A DNA stretch of 64,000 bases from Toxoplasma gondii ME49 (taxonomy: Eukaryota > Apicomplexa > Conoidasida > Eucoccidiorida > Sarcocystidae). Below, one piece after another: positions 24,401-35,063 of the stretch. How positions within the stretch are numbered: the stretch's first letter is position 1; every line of letters begins with the position of its first letter. The position numbers were made by a program, and so were the translations under genes. The DNA is taken from contig NC_031479.1 in the NCBI RefSeq assembly GCF_000006565.2, positions 4,490,289-4,554,288 of the forward strand, in the 5' to 3' direction. Below the pieces are notes generated by a model that was not told the DNA's origin, made no database searches, and saw nothing but the letters and a program-made list of their open reading frames with translations.

Positions 24401-27400
24401 AAGCGCGGCTCCTGCGACCCAGCAGAGAGAGAATCTTCGAGAGAGAAGATGAAAGAGACAGTAGAGAGCAGACCCGAGTGCCGATGCAGAGAGAGGCTGA
24501 AGGAAAGCGGATCACGATGCCGGTGAAGAGGCCGAGGGGCAAAAGAGGTCAAAGGATGTATTGACTAGCCCGGTTTGAGGTAACGTCAGAGGGTTTGGAA
24601 ACAGAGTCAACAGGCAAAGCGAGACGAAAACGAGATTGATACGATAGCGATTGATCTCAGAGCCATCCGGCAAAGAGCAGAACGCGCGACAGGCCACCAG
24701 AGCCTCCTTGGCACTGGAGGGTTCCAGATGGAGACAGAGGAAGTCTAAACGCTTGTTAGTTTGGAGAGGTGCTAGACTTGGGATGTAATCAAAAACGTCC
24801 TGCAGCGCTAATCACTGTCCTCGGCACACAGAAAGCTTCTGCATTCATCCGCACGGTAAAAGAACCTCTCTAGACGCGCGCGCCCTGCATCCTCAGTGCC
24901 CGCCTCGTTCAGAGGCGAGAAAAGGCCCGTCGACTCACGCGTGCATGCAAAACCTACACATGCCTCCCCCGCGTTCGTTCCCGAGTTCCTCGCTCTGAGT
25001 TCGCTCGCGACTGCTTACTCGAGTGTGGGGTTGTAGCGCAGTGACCTCGTTGACATGGAATCCATCAGTTCGCGTTTTGACGGAGAATTTACCGTCCTCC
25101 CCGTTCGCGACGTTCTCGCCCTCATAGACCCAGAAAGTGATGCTGTGGCACCGCCCGTCCGGCACAGCAACGTCTTCGATGCGCCGGCGCTTCGGACGTG
25201 TCTCTGCACCTCGCGCCGCGGTCGCGGCGCCGCGGCTCTCCACCACCGCCAAGCTGCTGCAGCAGAGGTCTGCGGCGGCGAAGCGGATCTCCCACTGGCA
25301 GGCGGAGAAGGCGTCATCGACGCGCGAGGTGTACATGCGCTGAGGTCGGATTGGGAGATGGAAAACATGTTTGTCCCGTTCCGCGTCGTAGACCTGGAGG
25401 CGTGAGGCATCGCCACTGAACAGCAGGAGCCCCCGTCTCTCTGTCTCCGCGCTCGGAGACAGGCGCTGGCCTTCTCCCCCGGCGTCGCTTCTTTTTCTCT
25501 CGAGCAAAGGCCTCAAGAAGCTCGGCACAGCTAGTCGTCTCTCCGCGCTTTGCGCTCTCGCCTGGGAGAGCGGGAGAGGCAGCAGCGAAGAGAGAAGAAG
25601 CCCAGAGCGTCGGGGCGCGGGTGCGAGTGCCTGCGACGCCTCGGCGAGGAGCGCGCGAGCCCGGAGAGGAGGCGACACCCCAGGAGAAGCACGCACACTC
25701 TTCGTCGGCGCGGCGAGACGTGCCTTGCCTCCACAGCTGGAACACAGTTTTGAACTTCCTAGTTCAGTCGTCGACGCAGGCAGGCTCTCGCCTTCACTGT
25801 CGGCTTCGGCAACCTGCTTCAGTGCTCGTCGCCCCGAGGCGCTGCATGCAGAGCACACGAAGGTGGCTGCGGCTTCCGCGGTCCCGGGACCTGTCTCTGT
25901 CTGAGCAGAAGGGAAGGAGGCGAGAGAAGAGACGAACTGAGTGGAGGAGAACAGAGAGGGCGAGTAGGCGAACGCCGCGAGAGGGAGATCAAGGCCTTGA
26001 ATGACGGCGGCAACGTGCAGGCGAACGAGGTCCACGAGCTTCACAGAGTTGTCCCCGCAGCTGACAGCGACCCGTTCCTCGCCGTCGCGCGGCGCCGAGT
26101 CCCGAGCACCGGAAGCGCCGAGAGACGAGACAGAAGAAACGTGGAAGATCGGGGCACCGAGGCGCGGGAGGAACTGACGGTGAAAGGCCTGGCGAGTATG
26201 CCAGAGGACGAGGACGCCCTCCTCGCCTCCAGACAGCAGCAGCAAGCCGTCGGCCGAGAACGCGAGGGCCGTCACTGCATGTGCATGCCAGTGGAGAATC
26301 ACAGGAGACAGAGAAGCAGGCAGACCGACGCTCTTCTTCCCCGAAGCGGCGGCGTCCGGAAGGGCGTTGGAGGCCCGACCGGAGCCGAGAGCAGAGGCAA
26401 CGAGACTGACAGGAGGAGGAAGCACCGCGGCGGAAAGCCGTCGAGATGAAGGCGCGTGCGTCTTCGAGTCGCATGCATTCTCCAACTTCGACTCGCTCAC
26501 ATCCACGCCAAAGGAGAGAAAGTTGTTGAGATCCGCGAGACAGAAAAATGCGAGGATCCGGCCGATCCGGTCTCCCGCCACCACGAACTCGTCCGTCGGG
26601 TGTATCGACACTTGGACAAGGCGGTCGACGTGTCGCAGAGTCAACAGGCGATTCAGCTGCCGCGCGAAGAGGAGCAGACGCTTCCCTGCAGTGGCGGCGA
26701 GGAACGCGCCGCTCTGACTCACGCAGAACGAAGTCGGGGGCAGAGAGAAAGAGAAAAGGACTTCGGGGGACAGGCAGAACTGCGGCGGCCCAGACACAGA
26801 AACCTGGCTCGTCGCGGGCGGCGACAGCACCTCACCCAGAGAGAGTACGCAGACACCGTAGGTCGGCGAGCGGCGGGAAGCAGTGCCGTCCCCGGAGAGC
26901 GATTCGCCTTGCACGAGAAGAAAAACTTCGCGCGACCCAGGAGCGTAGGCGGCCGCCAAGATCGGGGAGCCCACGTGAAGCCGATGAAGCAGATACTCGC
27001 CAGAAGAGATAGGGTGCGCGGGAGGAGTCCAGAGACAGAGCGAACGGTCGAGAGAAGCAGAGAGCGCCAGAGAGGACGGGAGACGGGGAGCCGGGTTCGG
27101 CGGAAGAGCCATGACTGAGGTGATCTGGAAACAAGGAGACAGAAAACGCAGGAAACGACGAAACGACGGAGTTGTAATAGGAATACAGGGGCACGGAACC
27201 GTAGGAATCAAGGAATAATCTGAGATACATTTTAACAGATAAATATATACATATATCAACAGGTACAGAGACACAGAATTGCTGATAGAGAGAGTGACTG
27301 AGGAAACAGTCGGAGCGAATTCAGAGCACATGGACGCTGTAGGCTGGGTGTATCTACACCGAGGGGTGTCACTGTGTTGAGATGCTACACGTCGATGTGT

Positions 27401-28173
27401 TGTACTTTCGGAAGGGACTCGCGTTCCAGGCTCCACCAGCGGCGAGAAGGAAGAACAAGAACTAAGAAAGATGTTTCCTTGACTCGGGGAAACGAATCAG
27501 ACACAGCATACAGCTCGTGAATTCAGGATCCCGAGACAGCTTGGCCACGCATGCTGCATTTTTTCGCTTTTCTTCTTACCGTGTCTGTGTGGCCGTGAGT
27601 GACGTAGAGGAGCTTTCCAGATTTTGCAGAAAAAAAGCAGAGTTCTCTGGTGCGTGCGTCGACCGCGTTCTCTGCCTCGCCTGTAAACGTTTCTCCCCTG
27701 GGAGTGGCAAGAACCTTGCCGGAACAGAGGAAAACTGAGGCTCGGTGGACAAGGCTGCCTCCTGCCAATCCCCATGATGGTTTCTCTCGCTTTCCCTCCC
27801 TAAATCGCTCTTCAGAGACAGAAGCTCGTTCGCTGCCAAGCGCCTTCTTCTTCTTTGAGGAAGGAGAAGCAGGCGCAGACGAAGGAGAACAGGGAAAAGA
27901 AGGGGAACAAGAGGCAGAGGAGGACGCGACGCTGGGCGAAGTCGAGCGCAGAGTGTCTTTTCCAAGTCGCAAGCGCCGACATTTCGCAGCCTTCGTCTCG
28001 CCATCCTCGAGAAGCCTCTCTTGGTTTTCTCCCCTCTTCTTTTTTCCGCTCTGCTTCGCTGCAGTGTCTGTACACCGCGCGTCACCTGGCGAGCTTTTCT
28101 CTTCGGTGTACGTACACTCCGGATCCTGCTCCGCAGCGGTGGCCTCCACCGACTTCCGGCTTTTCTTCTTCAT
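21456..28173 (-). CDS. WDR75: WD-repeat protein of the WDR75/Nan1(Utp17) type, small-subunit processome
   Basis: Six exons: 28173-27580, 27124-25019, 24411-23916, 23523-22766, 22326-21999, 21562-21456. All junctions keep phase, giving 1462 residues. WDR75/Nan1 belongs to the t-Utp/UtpA subcomplex that binds pre-rRNA in the nucleolus. Order of matches: a basic start (MKKKSRKS), a first blade ending LLYVTHGHTDT then ITSVMALPPN and ASLDRSLCLWTPP; a central blade VTALAFSADGLLLLSGGEEG-VLVLWHT; then VAVSCGDNSVKLVD; after a long insert HVNEVTALQPHT joined by splicing to FFFTLSMDTYFKAW; then LSLDASLLAIAHGGSLITLWKAS and a LLSLAICWVKS block. These follow human WDR75 in order. It is much longer than the animal protein (about 830 residues) because of Ser/Arg/Glu-rich inserts. 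The last exon is acidic (MEDSEDSD). Start ATG at 28173. Head-to-head with the eIF4E gene. Several copies of a short palindrome lie in its exons and introns. Confidence 0.85.
23120..23131. repeat. Dispersed short palindrome, exact copy (GTGTACGTACAC)
   Basis: A perfect 12-bp palindrome inside WDR75 exon 23523-22766, where it encodes GVYVH. It is one of at least thirteen related copies in the window; the commonest form is GGTGTA, two central bases, TACACC. Others: 2186-2198, 7845-7857, 11874-11888, 19522-19535, 22328-22339, 22721-22735, 22912-22927, 23822-23836, 27346-27360, 28064-28076, 28106-28117, 28673-28685. Confidence 0.75.
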
Positions 28174-28707
28174 CGTGTTAACAGAGGTTTCTTGGCGACA
28201 CGATAGGCGGGAAAGACGCCCTGTGGCTCGGAGAGAAACGGAGAAACGAGTGGAAACGGTGGTCGGAGGACTATGCAAAGTCGAAGCGACGACGTGGGCG
28301 GGAGGGCGTCAGGCGTAGCGGCGAGGCTGTGACTCTCAACCGAGACAAGCAGGAGAGAAGAAAAGAACGTTTTTATGGTAAGGGACTCAAAACACAAAAT
28401 ACTACCTACATGAAAAAGAAGAAGCCTTTCCGCGGTTGACCGCCGTCATCGACGAATCGACCGCCTCGCTGCGTACGCGTTGAAAGCTACTTGAGGAGAA
28501 CAGGACAGAGACGGGGATCGCCTCGATCCTTTATTTCAAACAGGCTCGGGATCATGAAGGACGCCTTCAAAAATCCTTTTAAAACTGTAAAAATTCCGCC
28601 TCCACGCCCTCCTTTTTCGGCCGCGTGTGGGGTCAGACGAACAGCGCAGCGAGTCCCCGGCGGGACCGCTGGGGTGTATATACAGCTGGGTCGAGGCGCA
28701 GGATAGT
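28174..28707. promoter_or_regulatory. Shared divergent promoter region, WDR75 (-) and eIF4E gene (+)
   Basis: Only 534 bp separate the two proposed start codons, so both promoters and 5' UTRs must lie here. A copy of the dispersed palindrome (GGTGTATATACAG, 28673-28685) ends in an acceptor-like TACAG 22 bp before the eIF4E-side ATG. No further motif could be assigned with confidence. Confidence 0.55.
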
Positions 28708-31700
28708 ATGAGCGGCGTTTCCGGACCGAAAAAGCAGTTTCTGTTTCAGAAAACACGCTCAAAACGCGTGTCGAAAACGCGAACGTTTATGACTGTCCTG
28801 TCAGCGCTCTCACGCGACGCCTCTTCGCAGGCGTTCCCGCGATTCGCGCGCTTTTCGCAGTCCCAGAGGCCTGTCTCGGGTGCTGTTGCATGTGTACCCA
28901 CGCCGTCTGCGGACCCCCTGAGAGCGAGTGAGAGACTCGAGGGTGTCTCTGCCGACGACGTAGAGCGCTCTCCGCGACGAAACGGAACTTGTCTCTCTGT
29001 TTGCGTTCGTTTTTCTGTCGAGTCCCCCGGATTTCAATAAGACGCACGCGACCGGCGCCTCTGAGCTCCTCGTCTCTGTCCGCACCATCGCTGTTCGCCG
29101 TTCCAGTGTGAGCGGAAAAGAGGCCCACTCCGAAGCTTAACAGCGAGGTCGTTTCGCCCTCCCGTTTCTTCTCCCTAGTTCTCTCCACAGCTCCAGGGAT
29201 CTTCTGCGACGCTCCTTCATCTCTGCAGACTGCTGCCTTTGACGCGTCCCTCGTCTGTGCCATTTTGCATTTCTCTTTGTCGCGGTCGATCTTCGACTCG
29301 TCGATCCACTCGGCCTGTTAACGCGCAGACCTTGAAAGGGCACCCTGTCTCTCGAAGGCGCCTAGGCGCTGCACAGCGGCCCGAGTTTGAACTCCGTCAC
29401 GGGATGCGTCCGCAGCTGAGGAGAAATCCTCTGACGACAAGCGACTCGAGCTTCTCAGACAGGCGCGAGAGGAACGCGCGTGAGTGAAAGGCAGCGAGAA
29501 GAAGGCGAGACAGCTCTGCCTCTTCGGATTCCCCTTTGTCCCCAAAACGTATTTTTCGTCTGCCTCTCTGCGACGAATTGATCTCGCGGCTTCTCTCTCG
29601 ACTTTTTCGTCCGTCCGCGTTTCGCAGCTGTTCGTACACATCTGGTGTCGACGCGTCTCCTTCCTCTGTTCCAGTCTCTGTGTATGTGCTCCAGCGACAG
29701 CGTTCGCGTGTTCCGCGCGTCCCCAGTTCGCGAACCTTCTCTGAAGTGAGCGTCTTCCTTCCTGTGCCTCTCTGGTGTCTCTGCTTCGGCGTCGGAGTCT
29801 CTCTGCGTCGCTTTCTCCAAATCCTCTCAGCGTCGGCCTTCTGTGGCTGTTCTTCCGAAGAGGCGACCCGGTAGAGTTCTCGAGAGACGCTCGAGAGACT
29901 CTCCAGCGCCTTTGTGGCCTACGATTCGAAGGTCGACCCGCCTGCGTCTCGACCGGCGCCGCCGTCGGAGCCTCTTGCTACGGCTCGTGCAACGATGAAG
30001 GAGGCCGTCGCCGTCCCCCTCGCGTCAGTCGAGGAGAAGGAGAGGCAGAAGCTGCAGAAGAAGGAGGAGACAGAGAAGGAGGTGGAGGAGAAGGCGATCG
30101 AGGAGAAGAAGGCAAGGAAGAAGAAGGAGATCTTGGCCGAGGATGCACTGGAGGAGAAGGCCTCGTGGCGGGCCGATCCTGTCGCTGCACCGAGGCCGCG
30201 GAAGGCCAGCGACACTCCCCCGACGTCGCCCACAGTCGCATGGTCCTCGCCGAAAGCTGAACTGAAGAAAGAACGAAAACTTCCGAAGAATGTGCCATCC
30301 CCCGTCCTCGCGGCCAAGAAGTTCGGCGGCAGAGAGCGCGGCGCATTGCCGGGCAGACAGTCGCACGGGGTAAGGAGAGAGGCGAGGGAGAGACAGCGGC
30401 GAGAAAACATCTCTTTGTGTATCCTTCTTTTTTCACCGCGCTCTCTGTCGTGGATGTGTGAAAACGGCTGCTGGACTTGCGCTCGCCTTCGGTGCTTTCC
30501 TTCTCTGCGACTCTCTTGCGCAGCGTTCGTGCTCGCTCTTGTCTCCCTTCCGACCCTCGGGTCCCCAATTTGGCCTTGTGTCTCCAGACTGCTGCCTCTC
30601 TCTGCGAAGTCTCTGAAGTTCTCTCTGTCGCAGTTCTCGTCTTCTGTGCCTCGCCTTTACTTGTGCGTCTTCGTGCTCTGCGCAGTTCATCTCATTCTCT
30701 CACCTCGTGCGAGGTTCTCTTCCGCGCGACTTCTCCTCTGTGTTCTTCGCTCCTCTGCGCCGAACGGCGAGTCTGCCTCTCACCTCTGTCGTCTCGCGTT
30801 GCCCAGCGCTGCTCGCTGGGCGCTTCGTCTCGCGCGTCCTCCGGTCGTCTTTGCGGTCCCTCCCGCCTGTCCGCGTCGAGTTGTTTCCGCTCGCGACTCG
30901 CCGCGTTCCTCTGGTGTGTTCTCTGCGCGACTGCTGCTTTTCCTCCCCACTGTTTTCGCTCCTCTCTGTCTCAGCAAATTCGTGTGAAGAAGCAGAATGT
31001 GCCTGCCGGCGAGCATGCGTTGGAGACAGGGTGGCGGTTTTGGTACTACGACCCGGCCCAGGCGGTCATGGAGAATCTCAGGGACGCAACTCTCGCCGCG
31101 TTCCCCGAAACCACCCGCGTCTACGCCTCTCGGCTCCGAGGCCTCAGCTGCTTCTCCACGGTCGAGGGATTCTTCAGGTCCGCAACATCTCAAACCTGCC
31201 TCACCGCAGGCGCACCATCGACCGTCCTTCTTTCGCCTGCTCGTCTCGACCTGTCCACGAGTTGAGCTCTGTCGCTCTCTGGGTCTTCTCTCTGTCTCGC
31301 GTTGATATACAGGCCCGTTCGTCATTCGTGTTTGGAGAAGAAGTCAACGTGGATCTGCGCCTCGCCTTCCTCTGCAGGCGCTGCCAACGCATGCTGCACC
31401 CACGCGCTGCTAATCCTTCATGCAGTCAAAAAAACTGTCCTGACAAGCATACGGAGTTACATGTGCATGTAGCTGTTTAGGACACACATTTGTACCTGTA
31501 TATGCATGTATTTATGCACCTATATACCTATATATATATATATATATACCTATATATATATGTATATGTATACCTATATATATATATATATATACATATA
31601 TATCTGTTTGTGTATAAATGTGCCCTTTAGATGTGAGGTAAACGGACACAGCACTCACAAACATGCGGGTCATATGTATCAGCGTCTACATGCGAGTCCT

Positions 31701-34700
31701 TGTCTCTTCAGCTGAGTCTTGTTTTTTTGCTTTTCTGCGAGCACTCTTGCAGGATCAAAGGGGACGTAGGTGCATGTGGAGTCTCCTTCAGACGTTTTTC
31801 CGCCGCATGCGGTCGTTTGTTGTTTGAATGCTTCTTTCGCGTTTCCTGGAGAGCACATTCCTTTCTCTTCGCACAAGTCGCTCTCTGGCGTATGTGCGTC
31901 TCGGAGTGTCACCTGACTTTTCTCTTTTCCTCAAAGGAAAATCACAAAAGATTTGCGATTTCGCCTCTCCATCGTGAGGAGCTCGGCTGAGAAGGAAGGG
32001 AATCATCTAGTGACCGAAACGGAAAAGTGAATTGGAGACATGCCGACTGCCTTTTTTTTCAGGTACATGCGATGTCTGGCGCGGCCCTCTCAGCTGCCGG
32101 GCGAGTGTCTCCTTCAGCTGTTTCGGAAAGGCTGCTGGCCGCTTTGGGAGGTAAGGGCAGGACTGCATGCATCAAGATTTCTTCTATTCGTGAAGATCCC
32201 ATCACGTCCCCGTTTTCGCCGCTCCTGTCCACGACGAAGGATCCACGTTTTTCACCGCGTTTTCTTCTTTGTCTATTTGCGACTTTTCTGTCTGTCCGCT
32301 GTTTTCGATAGTCTGGCGCCCTCCCCTTCGAGCGGCGCTGTCTCAGAGCCTCTCTTTGTCTCCTGCCGCGTTTCGTTCTTTCCGCGGGGCTTCCACTTCT
32401 TACTCGTCTCCACGAGAGTGTCTCGATTCACCCTGGGATCTTTTCTGCTGGGTTTTCAGTTCTTTCCGAGCGGCGGAAGCTGGAGTCTCCGGGTGAAGAA
32501 GCCTGGATGCTCTGCCCGGACGGTCGACGGCCTCTGGGAGACGCTGGTAGGCAGCTGCGCGTTATATGCATGCACATCGAGAAACGCACTTCTGGGTATT
32601 ATCGAGAGATGCGGAGGCCTCCTGATATCTATGGAGAGATATGCGTGGAAGCATGGAGATAAGCCGATCCACTTGTACATATATTATATATATATATATA
32701 TATATATTTATATGCAGAGAGAAACGTCGCTTGCAAGACTGTGTACGGTCCTGTGCATCTCTAGAAGTGTTTCCTGGAATGACTCGAGCCGTGACTCCAT
32801 GCAGAGGACTGAATCGGTTTAGATATCCTCTAGGACGATCTATTTTTTCTTCCTCTTTATTGTGCGTGTGTGCACTGGCCGCTCTGACCAGTCAGTTGCC
32901 TTTCCACGTTGGCTTCACTCCGACGAAGGTTAGAGAGTGTTGCTGAACTGTCGTTTGCTCTTTTGCGATTGAGGCCTCTTCTTTTTCAACGCAGTATCCC
33001 AAACAGCCCCGAGTACCGCTCGACTTTGCTTGTTTCCCACCCTTGCCGGTTTGCTGCGTTTTTTAGGTCCTTGCGTGCATCGGGGAAACCTTCGAAATGC
33101 CTGAGGTCGTCGGCGTGGTTGTCCAGTCGAAAGCGAAGGAGTTTGTCCTCTCTCTCTGGATCGACTCCTGCCCGAACGCTGAGGCTCAAAAGCGCATTGG
33201 GTGAGTTCTGTTTGCCTCCCGAAGTCTTCATTCGAGCTTCCCAAGACGCTCTCCATTTTTGCGACTCAGCTGAACACTCCGCGTGCGTTTTCTCGGGCAG
33301 TCTCGCTTCTTAAAGCTTCCACGCGTTTCGTGTTTCTCTCGACTCGAGTTTCTCTCCAGTTTTCGCCAAAGAGTCTTCCCACAGTTTTCCTAGACGTCGC
33401 GCAATGGTCTTCTCTAGAATCTGCCCTTGAATTTCGCCTCAATCGAGGTCCCCTTTCCCTGGGAGACACACCGCCACGGCGACTCACAGTGTCCGACAGC
33501 TGCTCTGCAGCATGACACGGACATCTCGTTGTCTCTGTCGCTTCACGGAAGCAGACCACCCAGCGACGGTCACGATTTTTGTAACCAGCTCTCTGTCTCT
33601 CTACTCCTGCGAACTATATATATAGATATCTATATATCTATCTATAGATATCTGTATGTATGTCCACGTCAATATTAGTTTTTCAGCGAAATGAGTCCGG
33701 TCGACTGGCCTCGTCGATGTGCGTGCACCTAGAGCTTCTCTCGCACTGTATGGAACGCAGGGTCAGGCCTTGACGGAGATGGGCGACATGTCTTCGATGG
33801 GTCTCGTTGCTGCGCGAAACTGGCCATGTTTTTCGTGCTCTGATGTCTTTTTCAGAGAAAAGCTGGACCAGCTTTGCCGAATCCGTGGAAATCTCTCCTT
33901 CCAGTTCAAGAGCTTCCAGATGGTGCTGAAGGTACGATTTCATTTTTTGTGTCTCCACTGCCTGCTATGCGCCTTCCTTCTCCTGAGCTCATCTCCTTCT
34001 CCCCGACTGTGGCCGTGCTGTGAAGGACTCTCCACCTTTCTGGTGTCTTGACACCCTTGCACCCTGTGGAATTTTTCTCCCATGTGTGTGTGACGAGAGC
34101 TCGATCTGCTGCAGCATGTTGTCTCGCTTCCGCTTCTCACACTGGGTTTGCTGGGGGAGACCGTTGTTGCTCAGCTTCAGTGTTTGCCCATCTGGTCATC
34201 CGTTTTTCTCGACGTTTCTCTCGGTGTCTGTCGTGAGTTGTACCTCGTTCTCGCAAGGATTCGCTTTGTCTTCTTCTGTCTCAATCCGTCATCTACTGCT
34301 CCCCTTCTGCCACTCTCTGGGATGTTTCTATCCTTGTTTTTCTGTCTGCTTGTTTTTTCCTCTCCTTCTCTTCATATTCATGCATGTCTCCTCTCCCTTC
34401 GTCTCTCCTTGCAGTCTCTCCTCTCTTTCTGTCCTGGTCATCTTGTCGTCTCCCTCTCATTCTTTTTTCTTCACTGGCGCCTACTCTCCGCAGCTCGACC
34501 CCCCGTGGACCTTCGCGGACAGTGCCTGCCTTTCTTTTCCATAGTGTGGATTTTGCGCTTGACCTGTTTGGATTCAAGGACGCAACGGAGTCCCGAGCGC
34601 GTCTCCCCTTCTGTTCCTTATCCTTTCCACGAGTTTCGTCTTCCCTCTGTTTTTCCAGAATTGCGGAGCGCCGCCGTCTTCACCTTCTCCCGCGAAGACG

Positions 34701-35063
34701 CCGGCCGCCAGTCCTCCGCCGTCGCCGTTCCTCCTCGCCGCGTCCTTCGCCTCTCTCGGTTCTTCTGCGCTCTCCCCTGCCGTCCGTCCGGGCATCTTCT
34801 CTCTCTTGAAGGCGAGTGGAGAGAAGTCTGCAGATCGGCTGGTGCTGGAACCGCGCGCAGACGACGCGACCCAGGAGAAGGAAAACGGAGATAGTTCTGA
34901 GGAAGAGAGCACCGCACAGCCCCCCGAAGGCAAACAGGAAACAGCTGCAAACAGAGAGAATGAGAAGAGCAAGGAGACCGGAAAGAAGAAGGCGACGAAA
35001 GCACCTGGGGGTGGAGGCGAAGCAGAGGAGGCACCGGAGAAGAAGAATCCGAGAGAGGCCTGA
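28708..35063 (+). CDS. eIF4E-family cap-binding protein with long N- and C-terminal extensions
   Basis: Proposed exons: 28708-28927, 29416-29479, 29907-30369, 30975-31177, 32063-32150, 32460-32546, 33067-33200, 33856-33931, 34659-35063; phases fit, 579 residues. The last six exons (from 30975) are firm; the first two are tentative, and the ATG at 29995 would give 455 residues. eIF4E proteins bind the mRNA cap and recruit eIF4G or repressors. Residues about 250-445 form the domain: ETGWRFWYY, FSTVEGFF, CWPLWE, GGSW, LWETL joined to VLACIGETF, and KAKEFVLSLW. Equivalents of human W102/E103 (W345/E346), W113 (W354), W166 (W406), R157 (K397) and K159 (K399) are kept; the W56 position is Val or Met and the W73 position is Phe316. 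The fold is preceded by a Glu/Lys-rich coiled-coil-like stretch and followed by a Pro/Ser then Glu/Lys-rich tail. Domain spacing includes an insert after ENLR. T. gondii has several eIF4E paralogues; I do not assign a number. Confidence 0.85.
31518..31605. repeat. (TA)n microsatellite in an intron of the eIF4E gene
   Basis: TA runs interrupted by tacc and tgta, in the intron between exons 30975-31177 and 32063-32150. Two more tracts, 32678-32712 and 33615-33656, lie in following introns. Confidence 0.93.

Noticed and set aside
29775..30260. Plus-strand frame rich in Gly/Glu/Arg next to the eIF4E exon
   Set aside because: Shadow frame of exon 29907-30369; only the other frame joins the eIF4E domain in phase.
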